NCBI RefSeq assembly: GCF_007991615.1
Contig: NZ_BJYR01000013.1
Span: forward strand, 124,001 to 188,000
Direction: 5' to 3'
Length of the DNA: 64,000 bases
DNA from: Novosphingobium sediminis
GTDB taxonomy: Bacteria; Pseudomonadota; Alphaproteobacteria; Sphingomonadales; Sphingomonadaceae
Shown here: in pieces, positions 1-18,080 of the stretch
Layout of the letters: each line of letters begins with the position of its first letter
Numbering within the stretch: the first letter of the stretch is position 1
Program-made: the position numbers and the translations under genes
The notes under the pieces: model-generated
Databases searched by the model: none
What the model saw: the letters and a program-made list of their open reading frames with translations, nothing else
Told to the model about the DNA's origin: nothing

Positions 1-552
1 AGCCGGATCATTCTCCTGCGGCTCGTGCTCGAACACGAGGACGATCTTTCCGCGGACATCGAGGCCCTTGTAGTCGTCGTAGCCCACGCCGGGCGCGGTG
101 ATGCCATAGCCGGCGAACGCGAGCGGTGCGTTCAAATCAATATCGTCACGGAAGCCGCCAAGCACATCAGGCGCCTTCCAGCTTTGCTCCGCGCCACCGA
201 TGCGCAAGGTGAGCGCATTGGCGGCTGGGTTGGGCCGATATTCGATCAGCGGGACAGTCTGGTACCAGCTTGGCGCGCCCTTCGCGTCGGTCGCACCCGG
301 CTGGAGGCCCGCCTTCGCGAACTCGGCAGCGATCCACTGTACGGCGGCATCATCGCCCGGCTGGAGTGACATGCGGCCCAGCAGCGCGTCCGAGGCGATG
401 AACGTGAGATCGGCGCGCAAGTCCGTCTCGCGGATCTGGTCATACCCGGTCTTCTGCGCAGCGGGAACAGGCGCGAGCTTCGCGTCGGCCGCATGAGCCG
501 CGCCGGACAGCGCCAGAATTCCGAGTGCAGCGCCCCAAGCCGCCTTCCGCAT
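1..552 (-). CDS. Secreted M28-family metallopeptidase, N-terminal part (cut by window edge)
   Basis: The first 184 codons of a minus-strand gene that runs off the left edge. It begins with a signal peptide (MRKAAWGAALGILALSG, Ala-rich cleavage region near residue 22), followed by a segment typical of exported M28 aminopeptidases: a helical start (residues about 40-75) and then a PA-like insert containing LAFAGYGITAPGVGYDDYKG and VRGKIVLVFEHEP. The zinc-binding catalytic residues lie beyond the edge and cannot be checked. The start is preceded by a purine-rich GGGGGGAT. The protein probably acts in the periplasm or outside the cell in peptide degradation. Family assignment rests on the PA-like segment and layout; substrate is unknown. 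Confidence 0.75.
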   Translation of the reverse strand, partial: MRKAAWGAALGILALSGAAHAADAKLAPVPAAQKTGYDQIRETDLRADLTFIASDALLGRMSLQPGDDAAVQWIAAEFAKAGLQPGATDAKGAPSWYQTVPLIEYRPNPAANALTLRIGGAEQSWKAPDVLGGFRDDIDLNAPLAFAGYGITAPGVGYDDYKGLDVRGKIVLVFEHEPQENDPA

Positions 553-787
553 AGCCGATCCCCCCAAACAGGTATCAAGGCCTAGAACCCACCGAGTCGC
601 CTTGTCCATTGGCCCTTGGGGGATTCGCGGCGAATTTAGGTCAGGTTGACACAGTTGACACAGTCCAGAGCGCAAACTGGCCATCCCTCCCCGCTGGCCG
701 GAAAACGGGCGATTGGCGAGGGCGTGGTTGGGTCTGCGGCGCATGCGCAGAGCATATCCCGTTCGGCTCCCTGTAGGATAGCGCCAA
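553..787. other. Intergenic region with a tandem TTGACACAG
   Basis: Spacer between the M28 peptidase start and the serine hydrolase stop on the same strand. It contains two adjacent copies of TTGACACAG at about 646-663, each holding a perfect -35-like TTGACA on the plus strand, but no convincing matching -10 and no gene downstream in that direction. No terminator with a T-tract was seen. Confidence 0.3.
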
Positions 788-1975
788 TCAGTTTCCTGCG
801 TCGATGAGCGCCTGAACCTTCTGGTAGAACGCTTCGCGCGCATCGCCTTCGGGGCCTTTGGTGGCGCGGGTCCAGTCGGCATTGCTCGCAATCACCAGCC
901 TGCGCTTCGGATCGATGAAGATGCCCTGACCGAAAATGCCCTGCGCCGCGACCGAGCCGTCGTCATAGGTCCACCACTGGAAACCGTAGCCCTTGCCCGG
1001 CTCGCCAATGTCCTTCTGCTTGTGGATCGCCGCTGCGAACCAGTCCGCAGGCACGATCTGCTGGCCGCCCGCGTTGCCATTTGCCAGCACGAACAGGCCC
1101 ATGCGGGCGAAATCGCGCGTTGCGGCCTGAAGGCAGCAGCCGGCGATTTCGTGCCCGCTTTTGCCGAGCAACCAGGTTGCCTTGGCTTCCATGCCGGCGG
1201 GCTTCCAGATCTTCTCCTCAAGGTATTGCGCCAGCGGCTTCTTCGTGGCGGAGGAGACGAGGACGCCGATCAGGTTGGTTTCGCCGGTATTGTAGTGCCA
1301 CACCGTGCCCGGCGGGTGCGCGCGGGGGAGTTTGCGCATGTAGCTGACGGTCGCGTCCATGCCCTTTTCGGGCTCGGCGTTGTTGAACATCGCGACATCG
1401 GCCTTGGGGTCTTCATAGTCCTCGTTCCAGCGCACGCCCGAACTCATCGTGAGGAGCTGCGCGACGCTGACGTCATCGTAGGCCGAGCCCTTGAGGTCCG
1501 GGATATACTGGCTCACCTTGTCGTCGAGGCTCTTGATGTAGCCGTCCTTGATCGCCGCGCCGACGAGCGTGGAGGTGAACGACTTGGCGACCGAGAAGCT
1601 GGTCCAGCGGCCCTTCGCATCGAAGCCCAGCCCATATCGTTCGAGCCGGATCTTGCCGTCCTGCACGATGACGAGGCCCGCCGCGCGCTGGCTGGCCATG
1701 TATTGGTCGACCCCCGGGACATTGAGGGGTTTGCCGGCGGGCAAGGGCAGTGGCTTGTCAGACGGTGCGATCTCGCGTGCTTCTGCCAGCACGGGAAGTC
1801 GGTCCATCGCCCGGAACGCGGCATCGCGCTGCGGGATCGTCCACATGAGCACATCACGGTTGGTCGGCAGTGCAGCCAGCAGCCCCCGCGTTTCTGCATC
1901 GAGGCTGGCGTACCAGCCAAGCCCGCTGAGCCCCGCCAAGGCCGCCACTGCCAGCACGATTGTCCGCTTGCGCAT
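788..1975 (-). CDS. Serine hydrolase, beta-lactamase/NylB-like fold
   Basis: A 395-residue protein of the penicillin-binding/class C beta-lactamase superfamily. The catalytic SxxK is S128-V-A-K131 (in TSFSVAKSF) and the second motif is Y228-N-T (in VWHYNTGETN). The usual C-terminal KTG/HxG region is replaced by a GQG-type stretch, which resembles 6-aminohexanoate-dimer hydrolases and esterases more than true beta-lactamases. The N-terminal 20 residues are hydrophobic, so it is exported or membrane-anchored. I chose the ATG at 1975 because a GGGGGTTAGG sits just upstream; a longer in-frame extension to 2134 overlaps the neighbouring gene and is rejected. It lies 67 bp downstream of the carotenoid oxygenase on the same strand, so it may share its transcript. 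Substrate is unknown. Confidence 0.85.
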   Translation of the reverse strand: MRKRTIVLAVAALAGLSGLGWYASLDAETRGLLAALPTNRDVLMWTIPQRDAAFRAMDRLPVLAEAREIAPSDKPLPLPAGKPLNVPGVDQYMASQRAAGLVIVQDGKIRLERYGLGFDAKGRWTSFSVAKSFTSTLVGAAIKDGYIKSLDDKVSQYIPDLKGSAYDDVSVAQLLTMSSGVRWNEDYEDPKADVAMFNNAEPEKGMDATVSYMRKLPRAHPPGTVWHYNTGETNLIGVLVSSATKKPLAQYLEEKIWKPAGMEAKATWLLGKSGHEIAGCCLQAATRDFARMGLFVLANGNAGGQQIVPADWFAAAIHKQKDIGEPGKGYGFQWWTYDDGSVAAQGIFGQGIFIDPKRRLVIASNADWTRATKGPEGDAREAFYQKVQALIDAGN

Positions 1976-2042
1976 CCTAACCCCCGCATCTTGTTGCTTT
2001 GAGCGGCAGGTTAGCGATGCGCTTCGCTCTGTCCAGTGGACG

Positions 2043-3488
2043 TCAGTCTGCCAGCCAGTTGCCGTGGAAGCCGGGTGGAATGCGGCAGGGAATGTGGACC
2101 GTGGCAACGGCCTCCGCCGCGATGTTCTGCGCATCGAGGATCACCAGATCGGTGGTCTGCGCCGCCGCGTCGATCACATAGCCCATCAGCCAGCCTTGGC
2201 CTTCGGGCGCGTCCGCGCTGCGAGGCATGAACACGAACTCGCCCGGCACCTTGCCGGGGCCGAAATCGCGCACAGTGCGTTCGCCCGTTTCCAGATCGAA
2301 AGCGAAGATCGGAGCATCGCCGATGAAGTCCTCCGCTTCGGTCGCGAGGCCCATCGACCAGGCATAGCGGTAGGGCTGGCCGAAGAAGCGTTCGTCGGGC
2401 CGCGGAAACTCTTGCGGCGCGGCGTCGATCGTCCGGCGGCTGACGGTGCGGGCCATGGGATCGATCGTCCAGCGTTCAAGGCCCAGCGGCTTGCCGGCAG
2501 GCCCATCCACGCTGCCGCTCTTGCCGGCTTCGAACATGGTTTCGTAGGCGCAGAGATCAACCACGACCGAACCGTCATCGGCTTCGTAGCTGTTTGAAAC
2601 ATGGAAGACATAGAGCGGATCGACTTCGCACCAGATCACGTCCTCTGCTCCGCCATCTCTCGGCAGCAGGCCGACGCGGGCCTTGTGATCGGGATTCCAG
2701 CGATAGGGGAACGATGCACCGCCCATCACCGCGCTCATCGAGAACGTGACCGGCAGATCGAACACCAGCACATAGTTCGCCGTGATGCTGCACTCGTGGA
2801 TCGAGGGGCCATGCTCGACCGAGATCGCCACTTCGCGGGTAACGTTACCCTCGGGCGAGACGCGAATGTACCACACCTTGTCGTGGACCATGCCGGCGTA
2901 GGTGATCGCGTGAAGCTCGCCGGTCCGCGGATCTTCGTGGGGGTGCGCAGTGAAGGGAACGCGCAGGGTGCCTTCAAGATCGGTATAGGCCACGCTTTCC
3001 AGTTCGTGCGACAGCTCGACCGGGAAGCTGCCGGCCTCGACCAGCGCATAGGTCTTGCCGCCATGCTGGATGACGTTGGTGTTCACCGTATCGAAATCCG
3101 GCGCGAGGCGCGGCCCCGGGGCAGCGGATGGCCCGCCTGCCGCTTCCAGCTTGCGGGAACGGATGTAGCGGTTGCGATACCATTCGGCCTTGCCGTTCCG
3201 GATGCAGACGCCGTGGACCATGCCATCGCCGACGAACCAGTGATGGCCGCGCGGATCGGGCTTGAACGGGTTGGGGCCGATGCGGACATAGCGGCCAGAC
3301 AGTTCGGGCGGGATCAAGCCGGTCACCGCAAGGTCGGTGATCGTCCGCTCCTCTGTCACTGGCGTGTGGATGCCGCCGAGGAACGTGTGCTTGCGGTCCT
3401 TGGGCTGGCGCTTGCGATTGATCGTGGCAACCGTCTCGACCCCTTTGGTCACGACATTGCGGATGGTGGTTTCAACGATGCTTGCCAT
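2043..3488 (-). CDS. Carotenoid oxygenase family protein (lignostilbene/carotenoid cleavage type)
   Basis: A 481-residue RPE65/CCO-family non-heme Fe(II) dioxygenase. The four iron-ligand histidines of the family can be placed in AHPHEDP (about residue 182-184), SIHECSI (H231), YVFHVSN (H296) and the C-terminal PPGFHGNW (H475). The N-terminal [12 protein letters not shown] is also typical. The family cleaves C=C bonds; Novosphingobium members include stilbene and resveratrol cleavers, so a phenylpropanoid or stilbene substrate is as likely as a carotenoid. No signal peptide; cytoplasmic. The start has GGGGAG 9 nt upstream. It is divergent from a TetR regulator across 45 bp that holds an operator overlapping its predicted promoter, suggesting substrate-inducible expression. 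Confidence 0.92.
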   Translation of the reverse strand: MASIVETTIRNVVTKGVETVATINRKRQPKDRKHTFLGGIHTPVTEERTITDLAVTGLIPPELSGRYVRIGPNPFKPDPRGHHWFVGDGMVHGVCIRNGKAEWYRNRYIRSRKLEAAGGPSAAPGPRLAPDFDTVNTNVIQHGGKTYALVEAGSFPVELSHELESVAYTDLEGTLRVPFTAHPHEDPRTGELHAITYAGMVHDKVWYIRVSPEGNVTREVAISVEHGPSIHECSITANYVLVFDLPVTFSMSAVMGGASFPYRWNPDHKARVGLLPRDGGAEDVIWCEVDPLYVFHVSNSYEADDGSVVVDLCAYETMFEAGKSGSVDGPAGKPLGLERWTIDPMARTVSRRTIDAAPQEFPRPDERFFGQPYRYAWSMGLATEAEDFIGDAPIFAFDLETGERTVRDFGPGKVPGEFVFMPRSADAPEGQGWLMGYVIDAAAQTTDLVILDAQNIAAEAVATVHIPCRIPPGFHGNWLAD

Positions 3489-3507
3489 GACACGGCACTC
3501 CCCGTAG

Positions 3508-3526
3508 ATGTTTATGCTGTAAACAT
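3508..3526. promoter_or_regulatory. Palindromic operator between carotenoid oxygenase and tetR
   Basis: A perfect inverted repeat ATGTTTA-TGCTG-TAAACAT (7-bp arms, 5-bp spacer) lies in the 45-bp divergent gap. It overlaps the predicted -10 of the oxygenase promoter and sits directly upstream of the tetR start, as expected for an autoregulating TetR repressor. Palindrome seen directly; the binding partner is inferred. Confidence 0.75.
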
Positions 3527-3549
3527 ATAGGCAATGGTAACAGTGTCAA
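3522..3549 (-). promoter_or_regulatory. Predicted promoter of the carotenoid oxygenase
   Basis: On the minus strand a consensus -35 TTGACA (3544-3549) is followed after 16 bp by TATGTT (3522-3527, 4 of 6 to consensus). The -10 overlaps the right arm of the inverted repeat at 3508-3526, so an occupied operator would block RNA polymerase. The -35 lies inside the first codons of tetR. Confidence 0.55.
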
Positions 3550-4118
3550 CATCAATCTCGGAGCAGCGCGGCTATCACCATGGCGATCTGCGCGCTGCTT
3601 TGCTGACGGCGGGGCTGCATGCTCTTGAAAGCGCCGACATTTCAGAGATTTCTCTGCGGGCGCTGGCCCGCGAAGTGGGGGTTTCGGCCACCGCAGTCTA
3701 TCGCCATTTCCCCGACAAGCGGGCTCTGCTCGAGGCAATGGCGCGCGAAGGGCTCGCGCAGTTGGGCCAGATGCAGCAGCGCGCGGCGATGGAGGCAGGC
3801 GACAACGCCTTCTCGGCGACCGGCCGGGCCTATGTGCGATTCGCGCTGGCGAACCCGAGCCTGTTCAGGCTTGTCTTCACGCACTGCCCTGTGCGCGGGG
3901 ATGGCCTGCCGGAGGGCAACCTGGCCGCGGATATGCTGCTGGCAAGCGCTGCGCGGTTCACCGGGGGCGACAAGCAGGCCGCACGCCGGTTCGCCCTGCA
4001 ATCTTGGGCGCTGGTCCACGGCCTTGCGATGCTCATGCTGGACGGACAGCTGCCAGCCGATGAAGCCCTGATCGATCAGGTCATCGACGGGCCAACGATG
4101 TGGCCTGCCGCCTCCTGA
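3534..4118 (+). CDS. TetR family transcriptional regulator (WHG-type C-terminus)
   Basis: A 194-residue TetR repressor. The N-terminal HTH covers about residues 12-60, with the recognition region [19 protein letters not shown]. The C-terminal ligand-binding domain has the [11 protein letters not shown] signature of the WHG subclass. It is divergent from the carotenoid oxygenase and most likely represses both genes through the inverted repeat just upstream. The ligand is unknown; an aromatic or stilbene-like oxygenase substrate is a reasonable guess. A hairpin terminator shared with groEL follows. Confidence 0.9.
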   Translation: MVTVSTSISEQRGYHHGDLRAALLTAGLHALESADISEISLRALAREVGVSATAVYRHFPDKRALLEAMAREGLAQLGQMQQRAAMEAGDNAFSATGRAYVRFALANPSLFRLVFTHCPVRGDGLPEGNLAADMLLASAARFTGGDKQAARRFALQSWALVHGLAMLMLDGQLPADEALIDQVIDGPTMWPAAS

Positions 4119-4140
4119 CCAGCCTGTTTGCGCGCCACGA

Positions 4141-4175
4141 AAAAGGGCCGGAAGGTTTCCCCTCCGGCCCCGTTT
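4141..4175. terminator. Bidirectional hairpin terminator between tetR and groEL
   Basis: Inverted repeat GGGCCGGAAGG (4145-4155) / CCTCCGGCCC (4161-4170) with one bulge. An A-run at 4139-4144 gives the U-tract for groEL transcripts on the minus strand; a short TTT follows on the plus side. Convergent genes on both sides support a shared terminator. Confidence 0.75.
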
Positions 4176-4200
4176 CTCGTGTTCAGCGTGGGCTTCGGAC

Positions 4201-6181
<1,981 letters not shown>

Positions 6182-6216
6182 GGGTATCTCCCTTGTTCCA
6201 TGATATGAAATGGTAC

Positions 6217-6243
6217 TTGGCACTCTCATGGGGAGAGTGCCAG
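6217..6243. promoter_or_regulatory. CIRCE element (HrcA operator) of groESL
   Basis: TTGGCACTC-N9-GAGTGCCAG, matching the classic CIRCE layout (9-bp arms, 9-bp spacer; 8 of 9 positions pair). It lies 36 bp upstream of the groES start and just downstream of the predicted promoter. In alphaproteobacteria HrcA binds this element to repress groESL until heat stress. hrcA itself is not in the window. Confidence 0.93.
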
Positions 6244-6250
6244 CGGGGCG

Positions 6251-6279
6251 CATATGGGTCTGCCGCCGAAGGGCGTCAA
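6251..6279 (-). promoter_or_regulatory. groESL promoter
   Basis: On the minus strand TTGACG (6274-6279), a 17-bp spacer, then CATATG (6251-6256). The position immediately upstream of CIRCE fits a housekeeping-sigma promoter whose initial transcribed region is the HrcA operator. A heat-shock sigma overlap cannot be excluded. Confidence 0.65.
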
Positions 6280-6298
6280 CCTCTGCGGGGAAGATTCT

Positions 6299-7675
6299 TT
6301 AGGCGGGCAGCAGCCCCAGACCGGCACGGCGATGCCAGCGCCAGAGCAGCAGAGCCGCCACGACGATGAGGCCGACGGCAAGGCCGACCCACACGCCGAG
6401 GCCTTGCAGCGGAGTCATCAGACCAAGCCACAGCGCGGTACCGATGCCGGGAATCCAGTAGCCGAACAGGGCAATGCCCATCGGCACACGCGTATCCTGC
6501 AGCCCGCGCAGCAGTGCCGCGCCCACTGCCTGCGCGCCATCGAAAATCTGGAACGCGGCGGCGACGACCATGTACTGTGTTGCGAGAGAAACGAGGCGCG
6601 CGTTGGCCGGGTCTGCCGGGTCGATATAGGCGGCCAGGATGAGGTTGGGGAACACCAGCATGAGCGTCGCCATCGCGGCCATGAAGCCAATGCCGAGCAC
6701 CATTGCGACTTGCCCTGCCCGGGTGATCGCCGCCTTGTCGCGCGCGCCATAGGCAAGGCCGACGCGGATCGTCGCGGCCTGGGCGATGCCGAAGGGAACC
6801 TGGAACGTGAACGCTGCAAACTGCAGCGCGACGGTGTGCGCGGCCAGTTCCACCTCGCCGATGCGGCCCATCAGGAAGGCCGCGCCGTTGAACATGCCCG
6901 CTTCAGCGATGATCGTGGCGGTGATGGGAACACCGATGCGCAGCACGTCGGCGAAGCGCACCCAATCGGGCCGCCACCAGCGCCCGCCGAAGCGGTAGCG
7001 GCGCAGGCGCCGGTCGGTGCGGATGACGATGACGTAGGCGGCGAGCATGACGAGTCCGGTGATGATGCTCGAGATCGCCGAGCCGGTCAGGCCGAGCGCG
7101 GGCATGCCGAAGTGGCCGAAGACAAAGGTATAGTTGCCCAGCGCATTGACCCCGACCGCGAGCCCGTTGATCGCAGTGCCGATCATCGGCCGGCCGAGCG
7201 TGGAGACCACCGTGCGCAGGAGGGCGGAAAGAACAGCCGGGACCGAGGCCCACATCAGCACGCTGAGGAAGGGAACCGCGAGCGCGACGACCTCCTCGCT
7301 CTGGCCGGTCAGGCGCATGATCGGGCCGCCGAGCATGCAGATGCCCATGGCGCCGATCCCGGCAATTACGCCGGCCCAGCCTGCCATGCGGACGGTGCGG
7401 CGCACTTCGCGCACCGCATGCTTGCGCGCGCCGATCTCTGCGGCGATCAGCGGCGAGGCTGCACCGACGAGGCCGGTAAGGCTCCAGATGAGCAGGCCGA
7501 ACAGCGAGACCGACAGAGCCGAAGCGGCAAGCGCGACGGGTCCGAGCCGCGCAACGAAAATCACGTCCACCGCCCATACCGCCATCTGTAGGAGGTTGGC
7601 AGCCACGAGCGGCGCAGCGAGGCGCAGCGTATCGCGCCATTCATCGCTCCAGCGCTGAGGGGGACTTTCGAACAT
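6299..7675 (-). CDS. MATE family multidrug efflux transporter
   Basis: A 458-residue polytopic inner-membrane protein of the multidrug and toxic compound extrusion family, with about 12 hydrophobic segments in two similar halves. The first half starts with LRLAAPLVAANLLQMAVWAVD and the second with FADVLRIGVPITATIIAEAGMF. It would export cationic or aromatic compounds using a Na+ or H+ gradient. I use the ATG at 7675 (MFESPPQRWSDEW); the in-frame extension to 7855 would cross the rplL terminator hairpin. No adjacent regulator, so the substrate is not indicated. Confidence 0.93.
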   Translation of the reverse strand: MFESPPQRWSDEWRDTLRLAAPLVAANLLQMAVWAVDVIFVARLGPVALAASALSVSLFGLLIWSLTGLVGAASPLIAAEIGARKHAVREVRRTVRMAGWAGVIAGIGAMGICMLGGPIMRLTGQSEEVVALAVPFLSVLMWASVPAVLSALLRTVVSTLGRPMIGTAINGLAVGVNALGNYTFVFGHFGMPALGLTGSAISSIITGLVMLAAYVIVIRTDRRLRRYRFGGRWWRPDWVRFADVLRIGVPITATIIAEAGMFNGAAFLMGRIGEVELAAHTVALQFAAFTFQVPFGIAQAATIRVGLAYGARDKAAITRAGQVAMVLGIGFMAAMATLMLVFPNLILAAYIDPADPANARLVSLATQYMVVAAAFQIFDGAQAVGAALLRGLQDTRVPMGIALFGYWIPGIGTALWLGLMTPLQGLGVWVGLAVGLIVVAALLLWRWHRRAGLGLLPA

Positions 7676-7702
7676 GGGGGAGGCCTTAGGGGGGTAATGC
7701 GC

Positions 7703-7733
7703 AAAGAAAAAGGGCGGACCTTGCGGCCCGCCC
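7703..7733 (-). terminator. Rho-independent terminator of rplJL
   Basis: Hairpin arms GGGCGG (7712-7717) and CCGCCC (7728-7733). On the minus strand this is followed by TTTTTCTTT (7703-7711). It lies about 50 bp downstream of the rplL stop and upstream of the MATE gene, separating the two transcripts. Confidence 0.8.
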
Positions 7734-7781
7734 CCTTCATGCATGGCGGCGGGCCGTGGCCTGCCGCGCTGCAGATCGAGA

Positions 7782-8159
7782 TTACTTGATCTCGACGGTG
7801 CCGCCAGCGGCTTCGATCTTGGCCTTGATGTCTTCGGCTTCAGCCTTGTTGACACCTTCCTTGATCGCCTTCGGAGCGGCTTCCACCAGCGCCTTGGCTT
7901 CGGTCAGGCCGAGCGCGGTGATGGCGCGCACTTCCTTGATGACCTGGATCTTCTTGCCGCCGTCGCCGGTCAGGATGACGTCGAATTCGGTCTTCTCTTC
8001 GACCACGGCAGCAGCTTCGCCGCCACCAGCGGGCGCAGCAACGGCAACGGCAGCGGCGGCGCTCACGCCCCATGCTTCTTCGAGAGCCTTGGCGAGGTCA
8101 GCGGCTTCGAGAACGGTCAGCTTCGAAAGTTCGGCAACGAGATTGGCGATATCGGCCAT
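7782..8159 (-). CDS. rplL: 50S ribosomal protein L7/L12
   Basis: A 125-residue L7/L12. The N-terminal dimerisation domain ([20 protein letters not shown]) is followed by an Ala/Gly-rich hinge (residues about 38-52) and the C-terminal factor-binding domain ([20 protein letters not shown], ending GGTVEIK). It forms the ribosomal stalk that recruits translational GTPases. Strong SD GAGGAG. Cotranscribed with rplJ 72 bp upstream; the pair is divergent from rpoBC. Confidence 0.98.
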   Translation of the reverse strand: MADIANLVAELSKLTVLEAADLAKALEEAWGVSAAAAVAVAAPAGGGEAAAVVEEKTEFDVILTGDGGKKIQVIKEVRAITALGLTEAKALVEAAPKAIKEGVNKAEAEDIKAKIEAAGGTVEIK

Positions 8160-8231
8160 GATGATAACTCCTCAATGTGGTTTGCCCAAATGGGCGGATG
8201 ATCTGAAAAACAGTCCGAAGATCGGTGTCGC

Positions 8232-8747
8232 TTACGCGGCGTCCTTCTCGGCGTAGGCAGCGAAGACGCGGGCCAGCTTGGCCGCCGGAGCGGTCGAGAG
8301 CTGGGCGATCTTGGTCGCCGGAGCCTGAATGAGGCCGATGAGCTTGGCGCGCATCTCGTCGAGCGAGGGCATCGTGGCGAGAGCCTTGATACCATCGGCG
8401 TTGAGAACGACGCTGCCCATTGCACCGCCAACGATTTCAAGCTTGTCGTTGGTCTTGGCGAAATCGACCACAACCTTGGCGGCTGCAACCGGATCCGCCG
8501 AGGCGGCGATGCCGGTGGGACCGGTGAAGAGGTCGATAACGCCCTCATACGCCGTATCCTTGGCGGCAATCTTGGCCAGACTGTTCTTCGCAACCTTGAA
8601 CGAAGCGCCCGCCTCGCGGACCTTGATGCGCAGGGCGGTGGACTGGGCCACCGTCATGCCGAGGTTGCGGGTGATGACCACCACGCCGGCCTCGTTGAAC
8701 ACCTCGGTCAGGAAGGCGACCGATTCGGCTTTCTGCGAACGATCCAT
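8232..8747 (-). CDS. rplJ: 50S ribosomal protein L10
   Basis: A 171-residue L10 ([20 protein letters not shown] ... [13 protein letters not shown]), the stalk base that binds 23S rRNA and anchors L7/L12 dimers through its C-terminal helix. I chose the ATG at 8747, preceded by AAGGAG; an upstream extension to 8828 is not supported. L10 usually represses its own mRNA through a structured leader, and the long untranslated region upstream leaves room for that. Confidence 0.97.
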   Translation of the reverse strand: MDRSQKAESVAFLTEVFNEAGVVVITRNLGMTVAQSTALRIKVREAGASFKVAKNSLAKIAAKDTAYEGVIDLFTGPTGIAASADPVAAAKVVVDFAKTNDKLEIVGGAMGSVVLNADGIKALATMPSLDEMRAKLIGLIQAPATKIAQLSTAPAAKLARVFAAYAEKDAA

Positions 8748-8915
8748 GCCATACTCCTTCACAAATGGCCGAACGGGGGCGAACCCCGGACGACCGGCTA
8801 CGTTTGTCCATGGCACCTGAGGCACCACGGGCGAGTCCGTACAATGGGGAAGGAGAACACGCCGATTGGCGCGTCGGGCCTTGGTGTTCCACTCGGGAGC
8901 GGACCATCAGGCCAT

Positions 8916-8931
8916 GGGCGCCGAGGCGCCC
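8916..8931 (-). promoter_or_regulatory. GC hairpin in the rplJ leader
   Basis: GGGCGCCGAGGCGCCC is a self-complementary stem of six G:C pairs with a four-base loop, about 170 nt upstream of rplJ. There is no T-tract, so it is more likely part of a folded L10 leader than a terminator. Confidence 0.35.
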
Positions 8932-9101
8932 GGAATCTCTTTTCCCCGTCTAGGCTGGAAATTAAGCAGGAAACCTGCACCAACTGTCTCGGACGGATGA
9001 TCCACAAGGGCTAGCCCTGCGGGTCGGCCGCGCCATTGGCTGAAGAAGCGGCAAGAGTCAAGCAAAGCTAGGCGCAGCGGGGGCCGCGCGGCCAGCTGTT
9101 G

Positions 9102-9130
9102 TTGACAAAGCAGCCCCTCGCGCCTACTTC
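9102..9130 (+). promoter_or_regulatory. Candidate rpoB promoter
   Basis: A perfect TTGACA (9102-9107), a 17-bp spacer and TACTTC (9125-9130). The -35 is excellent and the -10 poor. It would produce a leader of about 220 nt that includes the two hairpins before rpoB. Confidence 0.4.
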
Positions 9131-9286
9131 GCCGTTCCAACTCACCACTTCGAGCAAGGCCGTCCCATACGCGGGGGAAGGCTCAGGAAGGAAGCGGTTC
9201 GGGTTTCGTCTGACGCGATGATGCCATTTGCCACCGGGAATCCAGTCGGAATCCATGGGTGGCGTTCGGCGTTTCGGGTTCAGGCA

Positions 9287-9327
9287 CCACACACCGCGTG
9301 TGGTTTTTGCCGGGCGTCCTGCCCGGC
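9287..9327 (+). promoter_or_regulatory. Tandem hairpins in the rpoB leader (possible attenuator)
   Basis: CCACAC-ACCGC-GTGTGG followed by TTTTT (9287-9308) is a complete terminator-like element. It is followed directly by GCCGGGC-GTCCT-GCCCGGC (9309-9327). The rpoB ATG is 27 nt further on. A terminator-like hairpin pointing into rpoB with no upstream gene suggests attenuation or a partial terminator. Confidence 0.5.
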
Positions 9328-9354
9328 CTGCAATGACAAGAGGCTGATCCTTTC

Positions 9355-13533
<4,179 letters not shown>

Positions 13534-13615
13534 CAGTCACAGGCCGGCGCGGCCTTTGCCCGCCGGCCAACTGACTGATCTCCCCTAGAGTTTCCCTCCA
13601 AGTGAGGAATGAAGA

Positions 13616-17896
<4,281 letters not shown>

Positions 17897-17930
17897 TCGG
17901 CTGAGTTCACTCTCCTGAGCAACCTGAAGA

Positions 17931-17957
17931 CCCCGTCGGCCTGGCCGGCGGGGTTTT
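17931..17957 (+). terminator. Rho-independent terminator of rpoBC
   Basis: CCCCGTCGGCC (17931-17941) pairs with GGCCGGCGGGG (17943-17953) and is followed by TTTTT. It lies 34 nt after the rpoC stop. Confidence 0.92.
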
Positions 17958-18080
17958 TGGTTTGTTATCGCGAGCCTACGTAGTTCAATCAGGTCCGGAA
18001 TGGGGCTAGTTGCAACGGCTTGACCGTTAGGAAGCGGATCACGGGCGCTTATTCTGGCGAACCGGATCGGAGTCCCTTCC

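Larger units (their letters stand above)
8748..9354. other. 607-bp divergent leader region between rplJ and rpoB
   Basis: No credible ORF and no tRNA was found here. On the minus strand it should hold the rplJ promoter and L10 leader RNA, including a GC-only hairpin at 8916-8931. On the plus strand it holds a candidate rpoB promoter (9102-9130) and two consecutive hairpins (9287-9327). The size and structure fit leader-mediated control on both sides. Individual assignments are inferred from pattern only. Confidence 0.5.

Noticed and set aside
6254..7591. Plus-strand 445-residue frame antisense to the MATE gene
   Set aside because: Very rich in Glu, Arg and His with no domain; MATE on the other strand has clear helices.
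8748..9354. Possible tRNA or small RNA gene between rplJ and rpoB
   Set aside because: No cloverleaf with T-arm GTTCRA-like sequence found; the hairpins fit leader structures better.
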